Source: Vampirovibrio chlorellavorus (GTDB lineage: Bacteria > Cyanobacteriota > Vampirovibrionia > Vampirovibrionales > Vampirovibrionaceae). Taken from it: a stretch of 64,000 nucleotides of DNA. Of this stretch, positions 26,409 through 34,544 are shown one piece after another. The translations under genes and the position numbers were made by a program. The stretch spans positions 62,001-126,000 of the forward strand of contig LAPX01000004.1 of the NCBI GenBank assembly GCA_001858525.1, written 5' to 3'. Below the pieces are notes generated by a model. That model was not told the origin of the DNA. It made no database searches and saw only the letters and a program-made list of their open reading frames with translations. Numbering within the stretch: position 1 is the stretch's first letter; each line of letters starts with the position of its first letter.

Positions 26409-27749
26409 CTAGAAAATCCATTGCTGAAGCAACCGAGGCAAGCGGCTCCAGCCACCCTTCCAACCCTGAGCACTGGCAAGACATTGATCACAGCGTTCAC
26501 AGGGGCCAATTTTGATCTGCGTGGTGCTCTGAAGATAGGCAATCAGGCTCAACAATCGGCATCCTTTGGAAAGTACCCACCGACGATACTGCTTCAGCGA
26601 TTGTGTCTTGGCGTAAACTTCCTCTGCGGACAGGCTATGGCTAAACTGCAAACGCTTCAACCCGGCCAGATAATCCTCTTTGGTGTGGTAAACCAAACCC
26701 TGCATGGACCAGCGAGCGCCATGCTGGGAACTGTCCGTGCGTCCCCAGGCCGGGTGCCGAAACACCTGCATCAAAATTTCATCCACACTCACAGGCGGCG
26801 TCCAGAACACCAAGCGAGGCTTCAACGCCAGATCAGGCGTCCAATAGCGGAGATCCGACCCGGCGCTGACCACGACTGTATTCGCGGACGTATTGGCCAT
26901 CTCTAAAATCCGGGCCTGTTCTCGGGGTGTTTTTTTGTAATGGGTAATCCCCACCGACTCAAACCCATAATCCAGCAAAGAAGCACCCAGTTTTTCCGCC
27001 TGCGCGGGATAGGCGGTTTGAATCCAGCTCACGCCCGGTTCGTGCAATCGGCCCAGCTTGCCTTTGCCCGGCGCCCCGGACAACTGACTGACCAAATGGG
27101 AGAATTTTTGATGCTCTGTAAACATCGGTGCCACTCGGACGGTGGCCGCCTCCAAGACGGGTAGGCCTTGAATCACTTCATAATCCGCCCAGCCCAAACG
27201 ATCAGCCAGCTCCTGCAATCGAGGCCTGGGCAAGGGCGGCACCACCAAGGCCAATGGCGGTAGTTGGGCCAGTTGCTGCAAACCCTCCTGAAAAAATCGC
27301 CGATAGGCCGCATGGCCTGTTATTTGGGGCAGCAGCCGATCGCCTTCCTCTACCACCATAAAATTCACCGTGGCATGCACCAGCACTTCCAGAAAGGTCA
27401 GGCTCACAAAGCGTTCCGGGGTAATGTACAACAACTTGACCCGATTGCGGTTGATCTCCGCATGAACCGATCGCTCCTCGTGGGGCATTTGGGTGCCATC
27501 CAGAAAAGCAACATCCGGAAAACGCAACTCGGCTTGCTTAAAATGCTCCAAATTCCGCCGAATTTGCCGACTTCCGGGACAAACAGCCACCACCAGGCCA
27601 TTGCCCATCATACTGGCTAAGGCATACAGGGAAACCGGCGAATAGCCCAGCGGAAAAGTGGCGATCACATTGCGACGCTGGGTCATCGCCTCTAAAAAGC
27701 GCCGCTGCTCGGTATCTAACGGGGGTGCATGTCTGAAAAAGTTGGACAT
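26409..27749 (-). CDS. RecQ-like protein lacking helicase ATPase motifs
   Basis: A 446-aa protein that aligns along its length with RecQ helicases. In the first domain, DTEQRRFLEAMTQRRNVIATFPLG matches the RecQ Q-motif and motif I region, and KLLYITPERF matches motif Ib. The Walker A GxGKS is replaced (FPLGYSPVSL, 32-41) and DEAH is replaced (VVEEGD, 132-137). The motif VI arginine block (QxxGRAGRD) is FRHPAWGRT. The C-terminal zinc site is intact: C397-x19-C417-x2-C420-x2-C423, as in RecQ (C-x16-C-x2-C-x2-C). It cannot be a normal ATP-driven helicase. A DNA-binding or structural role is likely. It is divergent from plsC. Confidence 0.75.
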   Translation of the reverse strand: MSNFFRHAPPLDTEQRRFLEAMTQRRNVIATFPLGYSPVSLYALASMMGNGLVVAVCPGSRQIRRNLEHFKQAELRFPDVAFLDGTQMPHEERSVHAEINRNRVKLLYITPERFVSLTFLEVLVHATVNFMVVEEGDRLLPQITGHAAYRRFFQEGLQQLAQLPPLALVVPPLPRPRLQELADRLGWADYEVIQGLPVLEAATVRVAPMFTEHQKFSHLVSQLSGAPGKGKLGRLHEPGVSWIQTAYPAQAEKLGASLLDYGFESVGITHYKKTPREQARILEMANTSANTVVVSAGSDLRYWTPDLALKPRLVFWTPPVSVDEILMQVFRHPAWGRTDSSQHGARWSMQGLVYHTKEDYLAGLKRLQFSHSLSAEEVYAKTQSLKQYRRWVLSKGCRLLSLIAYLQSTTQIKIGPCERCDQCLASAQGWKGGWSRLPRLLQQWIF

Positions 27750-27905
27750 CGTTCCATTATCATACCGTTTGTCATTGGGAAAAAAACCCCCTTTGTCCGT
27801 GGTATCATCCCCTTGATGAAACTGGCCTGTGGTGAAACTGGCTGGCCGCTCAATGGCGCCAGTACAGGCCTACCTTGTTTGAATTGGGCTTTTGAGAATC
27901 GTTGT

Positions 27906-28556
27906 ATGTTCAAATTTGACCCCCAGTGGAATTACACCCAACTTCAGGATAGCCAGCTAAAATGGCCCCACATGCTGTATCAATGGCTTTGCATTCACCT
28001 TATTGAGTTGTACATTTTAACCAAATACAAAATGCGCATTCGAGGGAAAGAAAACAAACCCAAAGGCTTCCATAGCTACGTGGTGGCCAGCAACCACATT
28101 TCCTCGCTGGATCCCCCACTGGTTTCCCTGGCCCTGAACTACCAGCCCATCTCCTTTTTGGCCAAAATTGAGCTTTACGATCATTTCTGGATGCGCCTGT
28201 ACAACTGGGGCATGTCCTCCATTGCCGTAAACCGGACCAAAATGGATTTATCCACGGTCAAGTCCGCCATTAAAATACTTAAAACCGGCACTTGGGCTCT
28301 GGGTATTTTTCCAGAAGGAACCCGGGCCAAAGAGGGCGAAGAAAAGCAATCCAAACGCGGGGTGGCCTTTTTTGCCTGTCAGGCCAAAGTGCCTATTTTA
28401 CCGATAGGCATTGCCCAAGTGGAACGGAATGGCAAAATACACATGGAAGTTCGGGTTGGCAAAATGATTCCCTGTGACGGGGATATGGATAGCATGGCCC
28501 AAAAGACCGAAACTGCCATTGCCGAACTGGTCGAACTGGCCAAAACCGAGCCCTAG
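27906..28556 (+). CDS. plsC: 1-acyl-glycerol-3-phosphate acyltransferase family protein
   Basis: Transfers an acyl chain to lysophosphatidic acid in phospholipid synthesis. It is 216 aa. Motif I is SNHISSLDP (the NHxxxxD catalytic dyad), motif III is FPEGTRAKEG, and the intermediate region SIAVNRTKMD fits motif II. An N-terminal hydrophobic stretch (MLYQWLCIHLIELYIL) suggests membrane association. Earlier ATGs exist at 27816 and about 27729, but they would overlap the divergent RecQ-like gene or lack ribosome sites. The ATG at 27906 has GAGAAT upstream and gives a normal family length. Confidence 0.9.
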   Translation: MFKFDPQWNYTQLQDSQLKWPHMLYQWLCIHLIELYILTKYKMRIRGKENKPKGFHSYVVASNHISSLDPPLVSLALNYQPISFLAKIELYDHFWMRLYNWGMSSIAVNRTKMDLSTVKSAIKILKTGTWALGIFPEGTRAKEGEEKQSKRGVAFFACQAKVPILPIGIAQVERNGKIHMEVRVGKMIPCDGDMDSMAQKTETAIAELVELAKTEP

Positions 28557-28691
28557 CCTCCTCAAACAGGCTGGCTTGCCCTGCTAACAACATTCCGGGT
28601 TGAGTGGTTTTAATAGGTCAACAAGCCGGTTATATAAACGAATACCCGGCATGGTTCCCACTCCCTTTCTTTCGCAGGCAACCCACTGGCA

Positions 28692-30413
28692 ATGAGCATT
28701 CCAATCTCTTCATACCCATTTGCATACGGCACCACAGCCCCCCGAACCATCGGGCAACCGGCTGCCGCCCTGAATGCCCCTGCCACCATCTCCATGGCCC
28801 CGACCCTCCAGCCCCCTCAGGATTCCTTCCGGGCCATGGCCAACCTACTGAACCTGGGCTGCAAACCGCAACTGGTTGAAACGCCACAGGATCGCCTCAA
28901 CGCCTTCACCCTGAACCCCAGCCTTTACCAACGATTCGCCCAACTGCAAATTCCAGAAGGCCCCGTACTGGGCGTCAAAATGTTCAGCCAGTTGAACAAA
29001 GCCCTGGGCCCAAGCAGTCAGCAACAATTACAAACGCTGCTGCAACAAGGCGTTTTAACCCAACAAAAAGCCGACGATGGCCACTCTGCCTTGTACCAGT
29101 TGTACGGCATTTTAACCACCCCTCGTGCCCAAGGGTACGATAACCGCACCCTTCTGCAAGAAACCATTCAGGTGCTGGCCAAGCCCTACAGTATTTCCCA
29201 GCGCTTTGCCCCCATTACCCCACACGCCGCCCAAGCCTTGCTTGGCGCGCATCAATCCTCCGTAATGTATGGCGGCATCAATGCCCCGGCCATCAAGCCT
29301 CAGGATCTGCATGTGGAAAACAGCGCCACCTGTGTGGCCTCTAGCGTCATGTACTATATGGCCGACAAGGAACCGGCTGACCTGGCCCGGCATATCAACG
29401 AATTGACCAGCCCTCTGAACGCCTTTTTCGAAAAGGCCCGCTTCGATGAGATTTCACCGGACAACCCGGCAGACGCCCTGAATATTTTAAACAGTCACCA
29501 AATCAGCTACAGCCACTCTGGCCCGGGAGAAGTGCTGGTCAAGGTAGAAAATCCGCCCACTGGTGTGGTTCGGGCCATCACCAGCCAAGGAAACCCAAGC
29601 CATAAAAACTATCGGAACGCCATTGGCGCCGCCTACCAGTCTGCCATAACCTATCTGGCCACGCACTCTTATAATCCGGCCACCGACCTGCGGGATTCTG
29701 ACGTGCCCGGGGAAACCAGCAAAGGCTTAACCGAAGCGGAAAAAACCCTGATGGAAGCCATCGTAAAAAACAACGGCAGCTTTCAATCGGTGACCTATCA
29801 GGCCGTGAGCAGTAAAGCCAACCCGGCACCGGGCGAAGAGAACAATTCCTACCTGTTTGGCTACAACCGCCCCTTTGAAAAAACCACTCAGGACATTTTA
29901 CAAGCCTTGCAATTAAACGAACCGGTGATTATCGGCACCACGGACACCGATGAAACCGGAGCCATCGTAGCGGGTCACGAAATTACCATCACCGGCGCCT
30001 ATACCGATCCCAAGGATCACCAGCTCAAGTTCGTGGTGGCCGACAGCGACGACGATGTGGCTGGCCCCGTGGTGAAAAGCGCCCGTGAGCTAATTCCCAC
30101 CATCCACCATGCCGGCCTGCCCGTGGCCTTAGCCCGCCAGGTTAACCGGGAAATACAGACCAACGCCGGTTATCTGGTCCCCGATCAACGGGATCAGATG
30201 AACTTCAAGCTGCTGGCCCGGGAAACGGGCCCCATGCCGCAGGAACAGCCAGAAACGCCACCAGCTAATGCCGCCGCCTTCAATCCATTTCAGCCAGTCC
30301 AGTCAATTCAGCCAGCGCCTTTCCCAGCGCAAGCCTTGGCTCCCAACTACCCCAATCCGTTTCAGCAGATTCAGGGTACACTGCCCGGACTGCGGGTGGC
30401 ACCGGCAGCCTGA
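28692..30413 (+). CDS. Putative papain-like cysteine-peptidase-fold protein
   Basis: A 573-aa protein that I do not recognise as a named family. An alpha-helical N-terminal part (about 40-190) is followed by a region with a possible Cys-His-Asp triad: C214 in SATCVASSVMYYM at a helix start, H429 in AGHEITITGAY on a strand, and D451 in KFVVADSDDD about 20 residues later. This order and spacing is the pattern of papain/C39/transglutaminase-like enzymes. The tail (about 510-573) is Pro/Gln/Ala-rich with repeated FNPFQPVQ-like elements. There is no signal peptide, so export would need another route. It stands alone between plsC and a convergent exported protein. Confidence 0.6.
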   Translation: MSIPISSYPFAYGTTAPRTIGQPAAALNAPATISMAPTLQPPQDSFRAMANLLNLGCKPQLVETPQDRLNAFTLNPSLYQRFAQLQIPEGPVLGVKMFSQLNKALGPSSQQQLQTLLQQGVLTQQKADDGHSALYQLYGILTTPRAQGYDNRTLLQETIQVLAKPYSISQRFAPITPHAAQALLGAHQSSVMYGGINAPAIKPQDLHVENSATCVASSVMYYMADKEPADLARHINELTSPLNAFFEKARFDEISPDNPADALNILNSHQISYSHSGPGEVLVKVENPPTGVVRAITSQGNPSHKNYRNAIGAAYQSAITYLATHSYNPATDLRDSDVPGETSKGLTEAEKTLMEAIVKNNGSFQSVTYQAVSSKANPAPGEENNSYLFGYNRPFEKTTQDILQALQLNEPVIIGTTDTDETGAIVAGHEITITGAYTDPKDHQLKFVVADSDDDVAGPVVKSARELIPTIHHAGLPVALARQVNREIQTNAGYLVPDQRDQMNFKLLARETGPMPQEQPETPPANAAAFNPFQPVQSIQPAPFPAQALAPNYPNPFQQIQGTLPGLRVAPAA

Positions 30414-30442
30414 AGTGGGCTTTAACAGGGACAAATCAGGTT

Positions 30443-31147
30443 TTAACGACCACCAATGCCTTGCTGCATACCACGGTTGATAAAGGGGTTCCGGTCGATA
30501 TCCCGATCCCGGTTGATGGTGCCATCATCCAGCAGTTTTTTCTTTTCGGTGTCCCCGCCGGAATAAATACCGCCCATGGTGGTCAACTGGTTAAACATTT
30601 GCGGGGATAAACCGGGCATCGAGGGCATCACCATAGCCCCACCGCCGCCATCCACCTGCTTCATCATGGGAATGGCGTTCTGCTCGGTACGCCGCCCGGT
30701 GGGGTCCACCAAATCGATGGGCACCAGGGTATCTTCCGAAGAACCGGCCACAGCGTCCACGTAAACCAGACGCCCATCCAGCTCCGGGTCAGCGGGCACA
30801 GCCATCTTCAGCTCCAGCACGCCCGTATCAGGGACTGTGCCAGTCAATTCCTGAGCATCCGCTCCCACCCGCAGAGCAACATCATTGGATAACACCTTGC
30901 CTTCGGCCTCAGTGGAAATAAAAACCTTAATCAAACTGCCCGGCTGGGCCTTAACCACAAAGCGAGCCTCCTGCCCCAGCAGCAACCGGGTAGGCAGATA
31001 CACATCATTCTTGCGCAGCAGTAAGCTGTTTAAGCGACTTTGATACGGTTCCGCATGGGCGGACTGCCAAGCAGACCCCATCCCGAACAACAAACTCAGC
31101 GATAAAAATGTAACTGTGGCGGTTAAACGTAAAACCAGGCTGCGCAT
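30443..31147 (-). CDS. Exported protein of unknown function
   Basis: A 234-aa protein with a clear signal peptide (RLTATVTFLSLSLLFGMGSAWQSAHA, cleaved about residue 32). The mature part begins with YLPTRLLLGQEARFVVKAQPGSLIKVFIS, which reads like a beta-sandwich domain (about 45-145). A flexible Met/Gly/Asp-rich tail ends in NRDRDIDRNPFINRG. No catalytic motif is visible. A GAGGAAA ribosome site precedes the ATG. It faces the papain-like gene (29-bp gap) and is divergent from secG. Its function is unknown to me. Confidence 0.65.
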   Translation of the reverse strand: MRSLVLRLTATVTFLSLSLLFGMGSAWQSAHAEPYQSRLNSLLLRKNDVYLPTRLLLGQEARFVVKAQPGSLIKVFISTEAEGKVLSNDVALRVGADAQELTGTVPDTGVLELKMAVPADPELDGRLVYVDAVAGSSEDTLVPIDLVDPTGRRTEQNAIPMMKQVDGGGGAMVMPSMPGLSPQMFNQLTTMGGIYSGGDTEKKKLLDDGTINRDRDIDRNPFINRGMQQGIGGR

Positions 31148-31265
31148 CAGGGGATTTTCCTCGTTTCGGTTACTTGTATTGTACAGAAAGCCTTCACATC
31201 CGCAAAGGGATATGGTTCAATGACTGAAATCTATAACCAATGAATTGGAAACGAGTATTCAGGCC

Positions 31266-31511
31266 ATGGAAAGCTTAATTCCCTTTATTCGTATGTTGTT
31301 GCAAGGCTGCCAGATTATTTCCGCTGTATTGCTGATTGTGCTGGTCTTGATTCACTCTCCCAAAGGGGATGGCATTGGCGGCATGGGTGGAACAGCCCAG
31401 ATTTTTTCCAGCCAAAAAGGCGCTGAAGCGGCCCTCAATAAAATTACCGCCTACACGGCTGGCGTATTCTATGTGGTCTCCTTTGTGTTGGGCCACTACT
31501 TCGGTTTTTAA
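31266..31511 (+). CDS. secG: Protein-export membrane protein SecG
   Basis: An accessory subunit of the SecYEG translocon. The protein is 81 aa from the ATG at 31266, with two membrane helices (LQGCQIISAVLLIVLVLIHSP and ITAYTAGVFYVVSFVLGHYF). Between them is the signature SPKGDGIGGMGGTAQIFSSQKGAEAALNKIT, typical of bacterial SecG. I start at 31266 because GGAAACGAG lies about 10 bp upstream. A TTG at 31245 would add seven residues. It is followed directly by its own terminator. Confidence 0.92.
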   Translation: MESLIPFIRMLLQGCQIISAVLLIVLVLIHSPKGDGIGGMGGTAQIFSSQKGAEAALNKITAYTAGVFYVVSFVLGHYFGF

Positions 31512-31522
31512 TCGATTTTTTT

Positions 31523-31548
31523 AAGGTAAGGCAGCCTTACCCTTTTAA
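31523..31548 (+). terminator. Terminator after secG
   Basis: AAGGTAAGG at 31523-31531 pairs with CCTTACC(C)TT starting at 31535, with a 3-base loop, followed by TTTTAATT. Confidence 0.75.
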
Positions 31549-31576
31549 TTTGGGGAATGATCGCGCTGAGAAGCGT

Positions 31577-31630
31577 TGATTGATGTTGTGCATAATCAAC
31601 GAGGTTCTACCGGTCAGCAGAACCCCGTTA
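31577..31630. repeat. Two adjacent hairpins
   Basis: CGTTGATT...AATCAACG (about 31576-31602) and AACGaGGTTCT...AGAACCcCGTT (about 31599-31630) are inverted repeats that overlap slightly. They lie between the secG terminator and the 3' end of yceI. They could end the yceI transcript or compete as alternative structures. No T-run marks them clearly. Confidence 0.35.
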
Positions 31631-31673
31631 AATCGACCATAGCGCCTGCTCTGCAAATCGCTGATGTTCCCGC

Positions 31674-32306
31674 TTACTGAGGGATGGCCTTTCCGGTTAC
31701 ATCCACCGAAACGTAAACGGTTTCAGCCAACTTCACAAAAATGGCCTCGGGGCGTTTGATTTTGTGCTGGGCCAAAGTGACCGGGAACTTACCGCGCACC
31801 CGCACCGTGCCGGGTTGTTTTGATTTACCCGGGGTATAATCCACGGTCAAAGGGATGGTCTTGCGCACCGTCACCCCATGCACGGTCAAATCTCCAATGG
31901 CATCCAGCTTTAGGCTTTGCGGCTTGGACAAGTCCGGCTTCTGGCTGAACTGAACCCGCTGGGTGACAAATTTGGCCTGCGGATACTGTTTGGTCTCCAA
32001 AAAATTATCCCGCATGTGCTCATTTCGCAAAGGAATCCCCGTATCAATACTGGCCAAATCCACATTGAAGGTAATGGCAAAAGGGTGCTTGGCATCCAAT
32101 TTAAAACTGTCATCCAGCTTGATGTCCCCCTGAACCCCATGTGTATTGCCGGTAATAACCTCCACCGGGGCATCCGAATTAAAGGAGATCTGATCCTTGC
32201 TGTCCCCTTGTACCTTGAAGTGCAATGGCTTGGCCAAACTGGCAGAGGTGCAGAGCCCAACAGCCATGACTGCAGACACCAGACGGACTCCGAAACGATT
32301 GAACAT
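31674..32306 (-). CDS. YceI family periplasmic lipid-binding protein
   Basis: An exported beta-barrel (lipocalin-like) protein of 210 aa. The signal peptide (VRLVSAVMAVGLCTSASLAKP) is followed by the family pattern: FNSDAPVEVITGNTHGVQG, ASIDTGIPLRNEHMRDNFLETKQYPQAKFV, IGDLTVHGVTVRKTIPLTVDY. This family binds polyisoprenoids in its barrel. It starts 55 bp after the DUF2063 gene on the same strand and I see no terminator between them, so it is probably the fourth gene of the bufferin-like operon. That link is inference from spacing. Confidence 0.88.
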   Translation of the reverse strand: MFNRFGVRLVSAVMAVGLCTSASLAKPLHFKVQGDSKDQISFNSDAPVEVITGNTHGVQGDIKLDDSFKLDAKHPFAITFNVDLASIDTGIPLRNEHMRDNFLETKQYPQAKFVTQRVQFSQKPDLSKPQSLKLDAIGDLTVHGVTVRKTIPLTVDYTPGKSKQPGTVRVRGKFPVTLAQHKIKRPEAIFVKLAETVYVSVDVTGKAIPQ

Positions 32307-32361
32307 GAATTTACGCTCCCTATAACAATGATTTTTTTATACTGAGTTCACCGATAGAAAC

Positions 32362-33186
32362 TTAGATTGAACCAGACAAAGACCCCATCAAAATGCCTTT
32401 CCCCAGACAATCTTCAAACAATCCTTGGGCCTGACGCTTTAAAACTGCTCCTGATAATTGAACCAAGGCGGGGATCTCGGATTGCAAAGCCGTTAAGGTC
32501 GCCTCGTAAGAAGCACCCTTACCGCTCAGACGTAAAAGAGTGGCGGTTAGTTCATTCACCACAAAGAATCGAGCGTCCAAAGTGCGCGGGTCGCGATAAA
32601 TCAATAAATCCTGTGGAACGCTGAACCGTGCGGGGTTCTCCAGCACGGACTGGGGCGACGCCTTCCAGGCATCCAGCAGCACCGGAATGTTATAAGAGAA
32701 GGTATACAACCGTCGAATCGGATTCCAAACGGGCTGATACTGGTCAAATAAAGCAACATCCGGAACCATCGACGCCAGCCCCTCATGCAAAGCGGGTTCA
32801 GGGTCATTCAAAACGGCCATTTCCAGCCATTCGTAACGGGCCAGATCGGCGATAAACGGAAACTCGGCCATCAAGGCAGACTGTTTCCCCAGAAACTGGG
32901 AGAAATCGCAAATGGCCCCTATCAAACTGTAAGAGCGATTGGGACAAGCGCGCCGGTATGCCTCCACCAATCCCCGCCATTGGTTTTCCTCTCCCTGATG
33001 GTGCGTTAACACCTGATGGGTAAAGGGGTAAATATTTTCCACGGTGCCACACACCGTGTTAAACAGCAATTCCTCATACAAAGCCAAGACACGGACTTTC
33101 GGGTCTGCCACACGGCCAACCTGCGCTTCCTGTGATGGCTTCAACAGCAAGGTGCCCACCTGATCTTGCCACTCACGCAGGGACAT
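32362..33186 (-). CDS. bufC: DUF2063 protein, bufferin-maturation partner (HvfC/BufC-like)
   Basis: A 274-aa protein matching the DUF2063 family. The N-terminal helical domain (about 1-110) begins with LREWQDQVGTLLLKP and VRVLALYEELLFNTVCGTVENIYPFTHQVL, ending with FPFIADLARYEWLEMAV. The C-terminal part (about 150-260) has an RRLYTFSYNIPVLLDAW element. HvfC-type proteins bind the precursor's leader and pass it to the DUF692 oxidase; this is known of the family, not shown here. The start overlaps the DUF692 gene by 14 bp, so the two are translationally coupled. Confidence 0.88.
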   Translation of the reverse strand: MSLREWQDQVGTLLLKPSQEAQVGRVADPKVRVLALYEELLFNTVCGTVENIYPFTHQVLTHHQGEENQWRGLVEAYRRACPNRSYSLIGAICDFSQFLGKQSALMAEFPFIADLARYEWLEMAVLNDPEPALHEGLASMVPDVALFDQYQPVWNPIRRLYTFSYNIPVLLDAWKASPQSVLENPARFSVPQDLLIYRDPRTLDARFFVVNELTATLLRLSGKGASYEATLTALQSEIPALVQLSGAVLKRQAQGLFEDCLGKGILMGSLSGSI

Positions 33187-34123
33187 GCGCCAGCGCCCCC
33201 TTCAGATGAACCATTTGATTGACCACAGGCTGACCGGTTTGCTCCCACAACTGCCGAATTTTTTGCAATTCAGGCACCAAGGTAGCAAACGGGGGCAAAT
33301 GGGTGTCCCGCTCCAGCATAACCCCACAAGGACGGGTTCGTTGCAAGACCCATTCCAGCAAATCCCACACCGGGCCAATCACAGGCGCGCCATGTGTATC
33401 CACCAAGCCTTCCGGGAACTGATGATGCCCGGCCACATGAATCTGCACCACCCGCTCCAGCGGAATATTTTCCAGGAAAGTCAGCGGGTCAAAGCCATGA
33501 TTGACCGAATTAACGTAGACGTTGTTCACATCCAGCAGCAGGCCACAATCGGCCTCCGTCACAATTTCGCTGATAAAATCGGCATCCGCCATATCATCAA
33601 AGGGCGTATTCAAATACTGCGAGATATTTTCAATCAGGAAGACCCGCTGAATGCGGTCCTGAACCTGATGAATTCGGGACACCACGTGCCTCACAGTCTC
33701 CCGAGTTCGAGGCAATGGCATCAGATCGTTAAAATAAAGACCGTCCACACTGCTAAAACAGAGATGATCGCTAAACCAGGCCGGTTGTGCCCAGTCAAAC
33801 AGCGCCGCCAAGTCCCGCAGATAGACCTCCGAGACAGGATCAACGCTTCCCAGAGACAGACTGACCCCGTGGCTCACCAGCGGAAAGTGCGCCTGAGCCC
33901 GCTGCAAAATGCGAATCGATTTGCCCCCACGGCCCATATAGTTTTCCGGGGTAAATTCCAGCCAGTCAATGACGTCCGTGGCGGCCAAGGTTGATTCCAG
34001 GAGAGGTCTGCGAAGTCCTAAGCCAACGCCCAGTACCGGGCACTGCTGAAAACCCACCAAAGCCCCATTCGGCTCCGGCGTGTTCAACACTGCGCTACCC
34101 TCTCCTGAATTCAACACTTGCAT
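33173..34123 (-). CDS. bufB: DUF692 multinuclear non-haem iron oxidase (HvfB/BufB/MbnB type)
   Basis: A TIM-barrel oxidase of 316 aa. Metal-site motifs are all present in order: SHGVSLSLGS, SDHLCF, IENISQYL, LLLDVNNVYVN, IHVAGH, DTHGAPV, and LERDTHLPPF. In the family these bind two or three irons and oxidise cysteines in a peptide precursor to oxazolone/thioamide or thiooxazole groups that bind copper. The gene lies 16 bp after the small His/Cys-rich precursor and overlaps the DUF2063 gene, the classic order of bufferin clusters. The ATG has only a weak ribosome site, so coupling to the precursor is likely. Confidence 0.93.
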   Translation of the reverse strand: MQVLNSGEGSAVLNTPEPNGALVGFQQCPVLGVGLGLRRPLLESTLAATDVIDWLEFTPENYMGRGGKSIRILQRAQAHFPLVSHGVSLSLGSVDPVSEVYLRDLAALFDWAQPAWFSDHLCFSSVDGLYFNDLMPLPRTRETVRHVVSRIHQVQDRIQRVFLIENISQYLNTPFDDMADADFISEIVTEADCGLLLDVNNVYVNSVNHGFDPLTFLENIPLERVVQIHVAGHHQFPEGLVDTHGAPVIGPVWDLLEWVLQRTRPCGVMLERDTHLPPFATLVPELQKIRQLWEQTGQPVVNQMVHLKGALAHVPA

Positions 34124-34139
34124 TAAGGATTACCGATAA

Positions 34140-34448
34140 TTACTTGTGAGCCCCGCAGGCACCCGCGGCGCATTTGTGATCCGCGTCTTTGCCGTGATCT
34201 TTGTCAGCACCACAATGATGTTCGCCGTCTTTATGGTGATCGGCATCTTCATGATGCTCCCCGTCCTTGTGTTCACAGGCTTTGTGCTCGTCGGCCTTGG
34301 CCCCGTCATGGTGCTCCGCTTCGGCGATCAAAGTACCCTGACTGGAGACTTCGCTTAACTGAAACAGGGATTCCGCCTGAGCGGCAGTAATAGAGGCGGC
34401 CAAACCCACCGTCAAGGCAACGGCAGGAACAATTTTCTTGTAATTCAT
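34140..34448 (-). CDS. bufA: Bufferin-like exported precursor peptide, His/Cys-rich
   Basis: A 102-aa precursor. The signal peptide (KKIVPAVALTVGLAASITAAQA, cut near residue 25) is followed by SLFQLSEVSSQGTLIAEAE, which resembles the F-x4-S-S-G-x2-LA segment after the signal peptide in HvfA/bufferin precursors. Residues 46-102 contain 13 His and 4 Cys (58, 79, 93, 98) plus many Asp, Glu and Lys, with DGEHH repeats. The usual EGKCG repeats are missing; the closest match is KCAAGACGAHK at the end. It probably sequesters copper or another metal in the periplasm after modification. A strong AAGGAG site precedes the ATG, fitting high expression. Confidence 0.8.
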   Translation of the reverse strand: MNYKKIVPAVALTVGLAASITAAQAESLFQLSEVSSQGTLIAEAEHHDGAKADEHKACEHKDGEHHEDADHHKDGEHHCGADKDHGKDADHKCAAGACGAHK

Positions 34449-34510
34449 CGAATCTCCTTCATTTTCAAATCACTCGTTTTTAACAGACAAAAAATTCCAA
34501 CGCATAAAAT

Positions 34511-34544
34511 GGAATCTCTTCCATATTACACAGGAATACCTTCC
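34511..34544 (-). promoter_or_regulatory. Candidate operator: two GGAATNYCTTCC palindromes around a -10-like element
   Basis: GGAATCTCTTCC (34511-34522) and GGAATACCTTCC (34533-34544) share 10 of 12 bases and are centred 22 bp apart, two DNA turns. Between them on the minus strand is TGTAATAT, an extended -10-like element (34523-34530). They lie 60-100 bp upstream of the precursor gene. This layout suits repression by a dimeric regulator, perhaps metal-responsive. No known metal box matches, and the -35 is poor. Confidence 0.5.

Noticed and set aside
27729-27905. Longer plsC starting before 27906
   Set aside because: It would overlap the divergent RecQ-like gene's start, and the acyltransferase domain begins well after 27906.
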